Shown in pieces: positions 53,015 to 57,682 of a DNA stretch of 57,682 nucleotides; the stretch's first letter is position 1, and each line of letters starts with the position of its first letter. The notes under the pieces are model-generated. The model searched no databases. It was not told where the DNA came from and saw nothing but the letters and a program-made list of their open reading frames with translations. The translations under genes and the position numbers were made by a program. The DNA is from Burkholderiales bacterium (GTDB lineage Bacteria > Pseudomonadota > Gammaproteobacteria > Burkholderiales > Burkholderiaceae_C): NCBI GenBank assembly GCA_016192425.1, contig JACPUE010000032.1:1-57682 (forward strand). Direction: 5' to 3'.

Positions 53015-53823
53015 GCAAGTTCACCGTGCTGGGGGGCACTGGCTACATCGGAAGCCGGCTGGTTGCCTATCTGCAGGCCCAGGGGCATGAGGTGTGGGCA
53101 CCTCGGCGAGGTGATCCCGATGTGTTCTTGCAGCCCTTGGGGAATGTGGTCTATTGCATCGGGCTGACGGCTGATTTCCGTTCGCGTCCCTTTGACACTG
53201 TAGAGGCCCATGTCGGGCTCTTGAGCGAGGTGCTGCAGCACTCACGCTTTGAAACCTTGCTGTATCTGTCGTCCACAAGGGTCTATTGCGGGGCGCAAAG
53301 CACCCATGAAGAAGCACCGTTGACGGTGCTGCCGCATGATCCATCGTATCTGTACAACCTGTCCAAGCTCACGGGGGAGTCACTTTGCGCTGCCTGCGGC
53401 AGGGATGGGGTGCGGGTCGCTCGGCTCTCCAACGTCGTGGGGCCAGGAATGGATTGGCGGTCGGGTAACCTGGTCGCGGACTTGATCCATCAGGCGCGCC
53501 AGGGGCGGGTGGTCTTGCGATCCGACCCCCGTTCGTCCAAAGACTATGTGCATGTGAACGATGTGGCCGAGTGGCTGGCCTGTATTGCGCTGCAGGGGCG
53601 TTCCCGCATCTATAACGTGGCCAGTGGAGTGCAGACTTCACACGGCCAATGGTTGTCCTGGCTTGAAAGGCACACGGGGTGTGTATCCCATGTACTGCCG
53701 AATGCACCGCTGCAAACGTTCCCTTCGATTGCTGTCGAGCGGTTGCAACAAGAGTGGGGCCATGCATTGCCCCGTTCCATTTGGGACATGGCGTTGCTGG
53801 ACTCTGTAGAGAAAATGGACTGA
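53011..53823 (+). CDS. NAD(P)-dependent sugar epimerase/reductase (extended SDR)
   Basis: 270 residues. Rossmann motif FTVLGGTGYIGSRLVAYLQ; catalytic YLYNLSKLTGE (Y-x-x-x-K) and LSSTRVY; RSSKDYVHVNDVAEWL is typical. In this operon it probably reduces the 4-keto group of the CDP-sugar to finish the hexose (inference). ATG at 53011 overlaps the acyltransferase stop. Confidence 0.88.
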   Translation: MSKFTVLGGTGYIGSRLVAYLQAQGHEVWAPRRGDPDVFLQPLGNVVYCIGLTADFRSRPFDTVEAHVGLLSEVLQHSRFETLLYLSSTRVYCGAQSTHEEAPLTVLPHDPSYLYNLSKLTGESLCAACGRDGVRVARLSNVVGPGMDWRSGNLVADLIHQARQGRVVLRSDPRSSKDYVHVNDVAEWLACIALQGRSRIYNVASGVQTSHGQWLSWLERHTGCVSHVLPNAPLQTFPSIAVERLQQEWGHALPRSIWDMALLDSVEKMD

Positions 53824-53836
53824 CAAGGTGGAAAAA

Positions 53837-54622
53837 ATGACCGATCCCATCATTCAATTTGACCAGGAGCGACAGCAGCGGCTGGAGGCGTATGCGGTAG
53901 ATGAGGCATTTTCCGCACTGTCGCGCACGTGGCTGCAGGAGTCGATGCAGCGAAAGTACGTATACAACTTCGACTGGATGGGCCGCCCCATCATCCAGTA
54001 CCCGCAGGATATGGTGGCCGTGCAGGATTTGGTCTGGCGTGTGCGGCCCGACGTCATCATTGAAACCGGCATTGCCCATGGGGGATCGTTGGTGCTGAGC
54101 GCTTCCATGCTGGCGCTGCTGGACATGGTGGAGGCCATTGAAATGGGTGCCACTATGGATCCGCGTGTTTCGCAGCGCAGGGTCATTGGTGTGGACATCG
54201 ACATCAGAGCCCACAACCGCGCCGCGATCGAGGCACACCCCATGGCCAGCCGCATCCGGATGATCGAGGGGTCTTCCATCGATCCAACCACCATTGCACG
54301 TGTGAAGGCCGAAGCAGCGGGAGCCGGGCGGGTGATGGTGTGCCTTGACTCCATGCATACCCATGACCATGTGCTGGCCGAGTTGAATGCCTATGCGCCG
54401 CTGGTAACGTCAGGCAGCTATTGCGTGGTGTTTGATACTTTTGTGCAGGACATGCCACCGGGTTTCTTTGCAGACCGGCCTTGGGACGTAGGAGACAACC
54501 CCAAGACAGCGGTGCACCAATGGCTGGCGGAGCATCCCGAGTTTGAAATCGACGCTGACATGGAGCGGCGCCTTCAGGTGACGGTAGCGCCGCATGGATT
54601 CTTGCGTCGCAACAAGGGGTGA
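53837..54622 (+). CDS. CmcI-family (cephalosporin hydroxylase-like) protein, probable sugar O-methyltransferase
   Basis: 261 residues. KYVYNFDWMGRPIIQYPQDM, IIETGIAHGGSLVLSASML (SAM-site-like), VIGVDIDIRAHN, VCLDSMHTHDHVLAELNAYAPLVTSGSYCVVFDT and PWDVGDNPKTAV are CmcI-family hallmarks; relatives in sugar clusters are O-methyltransferases. ATG 53837 follows AAGG; a GTG at 53828 is possible. Last gene of the sugar operon, 13 bases after the SDR, converging on the TPR glycosyltransferase 26 bases away. Confidence 0.87.
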   Translation: MTDPIIQFDQERQQRLEAYAVDEAFSALSRTWLQESMQRKYVYNFDWMGRPIIQYPQDMVAVQDLVWRVRPDVIIETGIAHGGSLVLSASMLALLDMVEAIEMGATMDPRVSQRRVIGVDIDIRAHNRAAIEAHPMASRIRMIEGSSIDPTTIARVKAEAAGAGRVMVCLDSMHTHDHVLAELNAYAPLVTSGSYCVVFDTFVQDMPPGFFADRPWDVGDNPKTAVHQWLAEHPEFEIDADMERRLQVTVAPHGFLRRNKG

Positions 54623-54648
54623 AGATCGCCACCCGCTGGCGGGGGATA

Positions 54649-56850
54649 TCAGGCGGTGGCGCCGACCCCCATGCCCATTGCCTGGGTGGCATGTCGCAAA
54701 TAGGTTACGGCAAATTCGGTGTGGCCGTGGGCATGTTCCACCTCGGCCAGGCAGGCCAGGGCCACCGGATCGTTGGGCATGGCGCTGAGAACGGTCTCGG
54801 CCAGTTCTGTCACGGCGATCCAGTGGCGATCCTTGAGAGCCGGGCCAGTGCCGGTTGCGGGTGTGGGCGATGGGGCGGACTTGGCTTTTTCCACAAGATC
54901 TTGCAGGAGTTGGTGGGCCTCGTACAGGCTCACCCGCTGGCCTGGTTTCAGACCCACGCCGGGTACAGGCGGTTGGGCCCATGCTTTGGGAAACTGGGGC
55001 AGCCAGTCCTGGATCGCCTGCGCCTGGGCCGCGGCGTTGTCCGGGTGCTCGACTTGGGCCAGCCATTGCAGCCACATGGCGCGCAGGCCCTCTCCAAAAT
55101 AGCGGTTGAAAATGTCCTCGCGCATCAGGGCTGAAGCCTCCACCTCGGCGCGCAATCCCAGCCGTAGCGTGTTGAGCGCCTGCACGTCGGCTGCCAGGCT
55201 GACGGCGATGCGCACATAGTCCTCGGGCGTGTCGGCCAGCCATTCGGTGCGGCCTAGGTAAGTCAGCATGCCTACGCCCATGCGGCTCTTGAAGCTCTTG
55301 CCCACCATCGACACGATGGGCAGGCCCATCCACAGAACGTCGAAGGTGGTCGTGCCGCCGGTGAGCGGGAAGGGGTCGAGCGCGATGTCGATGCGATGGT
55401 AGGTGAGGTATTGGTTGTCGGTGCGCTGGGCCACCAGATCCAGCCGGTCAGGGTCTAGTCCCAGACCCTGGCAGCGCTGTCGGTAGGCGCTGGCGAAGTC
55501 AGGCCGGTCGAGATTTTTGCCTTCGATGAGCAGGCGCGAGCCGGGCGCGGCTGCCAGTATCTGGCCCCACAAGGCCAGCACCTCGTCCGTGAGCTTGCCC
55601 AGGTTGTTGCAGGAACCAAAGGTGATGAAGCCGTTCTCCAGCGCAGGTGCGGGACGCACCTGGTAGCGCGGCTGGTAGCGCCACAGCGGGTTGCGGCTCA
55701 TGGGGCGGTAGCAGGCAAACAGCGTGGGCAGGCGGTAGAGCTGCTCGGTGTACTGCGCCTCGGCGCCGGGCGGATCGGTGATCTCGTCGGTGAACTTGTA
55801 GTCCACGGCCGTGAGCCCGGTGGTGGCCGGGAACCCGAGCCATGACACCTGCACGGGGGCCGCCTTGTGGGCCATGGCCAGCAGGCCGTTGTGTCCGGTG
55901 TGGCCTGCCAGGTCAATCAGTATGTCGATGCCCTGGGCGCGGATGGCCTCAGCCTGTTGCTGGGGGCTGAAACCAGACAGCCGCACAAAATGATCTGCAT
56001 GCCGCTCCACTCGGTCTGTCACATGGTCCCCCCGGGGGAAGAGGTAGAACGCGTACACCTCAAACTGGCGCCGGTCCAGTTGTGCCAGCAGCCCTTCTAC
56101 AAAATACATGACCGAGTGCACGCGGAAGTCTGGCGAAAGGAATCCGACCTTCAGTCGCTTCCAGGGCGATCCCTGCTGCCCGGAAAAACTCGGCCATTCT
56201 GGCTGCAGCGGGGGCTCGAATGTGGCACCGTACTGCCGCGCTGCTTCGGCCAGCTGTTCTGCGCTCACCAGCGGGTCGGCCAGCATGAACAGTAGCTTGT
56301 TGGTGTAGTTGCCTGGGTCGTTGGGGCGCAGGGCGATGGCGGATTCGCAGTCCTGTACCGCCTCACGCACTTGGCCCAGCTCGCGCCGGTGGATGGCGCT
56401 TTGCATGAGTGCGGATGCGCGGTCGTGCAGCGTCTCGGCCAGGGCGGCGGCCTTCTGGCTGGCGTCAAAGCCCTTGTCGTGCAGGCTGAGCAGATAGCAG
56501 CACTCGGCCAGCTTGATCCAGCCAATGGCCTGCTGGGGGCGCAGCTCGCACACTTTTTCCAGCAGGGGCAGGGCATCGGCGTTGCGCGCCTGCTCGATGA
56601 GCACGTTGGCATAGTTGACCAGCAGCTCTGCGTCTCCCGGCCAGTATGTGTAGGCCTGCCGGTAGGCATGGAGTGCCGCCTCGAACTCACGCTGCTTGTT
56701 CAGCGAGAAGCCCAGTAGCCGGTGGGCGCTGAGGTCGCGGCTGCTCTTGCGCAGGACTTGGCGGCACAGGCGGGTGAGAAGCGGCCAGTCAGCGGCGGCA
56801 AGCGCTGACTGCAGGCGGGACGCGTACTGTTCGGTGTGTTTGGTGTGCAC
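54649..56850 (-). CDS. TPR O-linked GlcNAc transferase-like protein (SPINDLY/OGT family)
   Basis: 733 residues. N-terminal TPR repeats (about 30-190; YWPGDAELLVNYANVLIEQARNADALPLLEKV, CESAIALRPNDPGNY) precede the GT41 catalytic region: KVGFLSPDFRVHSVMYFVEGLL, DILIDLAGHTGHNGLLAMAHKAAPVQVSWLGFPATTGL, FGSCNNLGKLTDEVL and DIALDPFPLTGGTTTFDVLWMGLP. Bacterial relatives next to flagellin genes glycosylate flagellin. It lies between flagellin and a nucleotide-sugar operon, so that is the likely role; the donor sugar is not proven. Confidence 0.93.
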   Translation of the reverse strand: MHTKHTEQYASRLQSALAAADWPLLTRLCRQVLRKSSRDLSAHRLLGFSLNKQREFEAALHAYRQAYTYWPGDAELLVNYANVLIEQARNADALPLLEKVCELRPQQAIGWIKLAECCYLLSLHDKGFDASQKAAALAETLHDRASALMQSAIHRRELGQVREAVQDCESAIALRPNDPGNYTNKLLFMLADPLVSAEQLAEAARQYGATFEPPLQPEWPSFSGQQGSPWKRLKVGFLSPDFRVHSVMYFVEGLLAQLDRRQFEVYAFYLFPRGDHVTDRVERHADHFVRLSGFSPQQQAEAIRAQGIDILIDLAGHTGHNGLLAMAHKAAPVQVSWLGFPATTGLTAVDYKFTDEITDPPGAEAQYTEQLYRLPTLFACYRPMSRNPLWRYQPRYQVRPAPALENGFITFGSCNNLGKLTDEVLALWGQILAAAPGSRLLIEGKNLDRPDFASAYRQRCQGLGLDPDRLDLVAQRTDNQYLTYHRIDIALDPFPLTGGTTTFDVLWMGLPIVSMVGKSFKSRMGVGMLTYLGRTEWLADTPEDYVRIAVSLAADVQALNTLRLGLRAEVEASALMREDIFNRYFGEGLRAMWLQWLAQVEHPDNAAAQAQAIQDWLPQFPKAWAQPPVPGVGLKPGQRVSLYEAHQLLQDLVEKAKSAPSPTPATGTGPALKDRHWIAVTELAETVLSAMPNDPVALACLAEVEHAHGHTEFAVTYLRHATQAMGMGVGATA

Positions 56851-56906
56851 GGTGGCGCCGATCTACGAGCAAAAGAGCTGGATGTGGAGGCAGTGTGCCA
56901 TGTGCA

Positions 56907-56927
56907 AAGGGGCCCGATGGGCCCCTT
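56907..56927 (-). terminator. Terminator-like hairpin after fliC
   Basis: AAGGGGCCC (56907-56915), loop GAT, GGGCCCCTT (56919-56927): a perfect 9-bp stem 40 bases downstream of the flagellin stop. On the minus strand only three Ts follow, so efficiency is uncertain, but it separates fliC from the glycosyltransferase. Confidence 0.65.
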
Positions 56928-56967
56928 GGTGCTGCTGTTTCACTGTGCCGCGCGTGGGCTGGACAGA

Positions 56968-57682
56968 TTACTTGAGCAGCGACAGCACGCCCTGCGGGAT
57001 CTGGTTGGCCTGCGCCACCATCGCCGTACCAGCCTGCTGCAGGATCTGCGCGCGCGAGAGGTTGGCTGTTTCTGCGGCAAAGTCTGCATCCTGGATTCTG
57101 GAGCGAGATGCAGAAAGGTTTTCCGACGTGATCTGCAGGCTCGATATGCTGGTCTCGAAACGCGATTGCAAGGCACCGAGCTTGGCGCGCTCGCCGCTGA
57201 TGAAAGCCAGCGCAGAATCTACGGTCTTGAGTGCGTCTGTGGCATTGCTGAACGTGGTGACGTCCAGGTTGGCTACAGTGTGAAGCGCCGACCCTCCGCT
57301 GTCCAACTGGTTGCTGGCCGAGGTCACAGCGAAAGACTTTTCCGAATCCAGGGTGATGTAGCCGCCGGTGTTGACGAATTCCGCGTTTGCGTCGGCCGCC
57401 AGTGTGCGGGCGGTACCGTTGCTGGCGCCTGCAGCGTCGTAGCCCGTCACGGTCACTGCTGCAGCGTTGGCATTGGTGGTGTCGCCCACCACAATGTTGT
57501 TGCCGGTGGCGTTGGTGAGAATGATCTCGGTGCCATCGGAACTCAATGCGGCATTGATGCCCGTCTTTGCCGACTGTTCGTTGATGGCGGACACCGCAGC
57601 CGACAGCCGGTCGGTGCCTGTGGTCGACGTCAGCGTGAACGACACGGTGCGTGCAGCCCCCACGTTGTCGCCTTCCAGCGTC
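56968..57682 (-). CDS. fliC: Flagellin FliC, C-terminal part (5' end outside window)
   Basis: Open to the window edge; 237 residues visible. The C-terminal D1/D0 region is classic: [51 protein letters not shown] and [17 protein letters not shown]. The visible part of the variable domain is Thr/Ser/Ala/Asn-rich ([30 protein letters not shown]), with many possible O-glycosylation sites. A GTG at 57663 lies in frame but is not the start, since coding continues upstream. Confidence 0.97.
   Translation of the reverse strand, partial: TLEGDNVGAARTVSFTLTSTTGTDRLSAAVSAINEQSAKTGINAALSSDGTEIILTNATGNNIVVGDTTNANAAAVTVTGYDAAGASNGTARTLAADANAEFVNTGGYITLDSEKSFAVTSASNQLDSGGSALHTVANLDVTTFSNATDALKTVDSALAFISGERAKLGALQSRFETSISSLQITSENLSASRSRIQDADFAAETANLSRAQILQQAGTAMVAQANQIPQGVLSLLK

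Noticed and set aside
57605-57663. GTG at 57663 as the start of the flagellin gene
   Set aside because: The frame continues to the window edge with coding-like residues, and flagellins need an N-terminal D0/D1 region that is missing here.

Overview
The window is G+C-rich chromosomal DNA from a motile betaproteobacterium of the Burkholderiales, most likely family Comamonadaceae (Acidovorax-like). This rests on the polar-flagellum gene order flgBCDEFGHIJKL, flgA-flgMN, fliA-flhG-flhF-flhA-flhB, cheZ-cheY-motB-motA, the priA-hemE-dsbD neighbourhood, and two families of short dispersed repeats that I remember as common in that family (memory, not a search). No rRNA, tRNA or CRISPR array was seen.

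Layout. 1-2591: 5' part of an Rhs/YD-repeat protein gene and an AT-rich leader, a foreign-looking patch that ends at the first codon of an AEC-family transporter. 2592-13037: housekeeping genes (AEC transporter, katG, priA, hemE, a dsbD-like reductase, a creatininase-family protein). The priA-hemE gap holds four perfect DnaA-box consensus matches. 13063-16471: an operon for a lipoprotein serine hydrolase and a QseBC/PmrAB-like two-component system. 16568-24592: a metabolic block (histidine phosphatase, PLP-dependent dehydratase, VOC protein, two tandem PhzF paralogues, aminotransferase, EamA exporter) with a divergent MocR-type regulator.

24916-48648: the flagellar and chemotaxis regulon. The rod-hook-ring genes flgB-L run on the minus strand with an HDOD protein at their end. 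flgA and flgMN run on the plus strand; flgM has a good FliA (sigma-28) promoter candidate. The minus-strand flhB-flhA-flhF-flhG-fliA genes overlap or nearly touch. cheY-cheZ and motAB follow. 48884-54622 is a plus-strand nucleotide-sugar operon (CDP-glucose to a probably C-methylated 6-deoxyhexose). It faces a TPR O-GlcNAc-transferase-like gene and the 3' end of flagellin, which together look like a flagellin glycosylation locus.

The most unusual content is the repeats. Family A is a roughly 40-80 bp AT-rich palindromic element lying in frame inside at least five, probably six, unrelated coding sequences, where it encodes a signal peptide, interdomain linkers or loops. Family B is a G+C-rich intergenic element that in all five full or partial copies starts at a stop codon in sense orientation, and whose hairpins show compensatory base changes between copies. 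A third, single-copy element with 19-bp perfect terminal inverted repeats sits between flgI and flgH.
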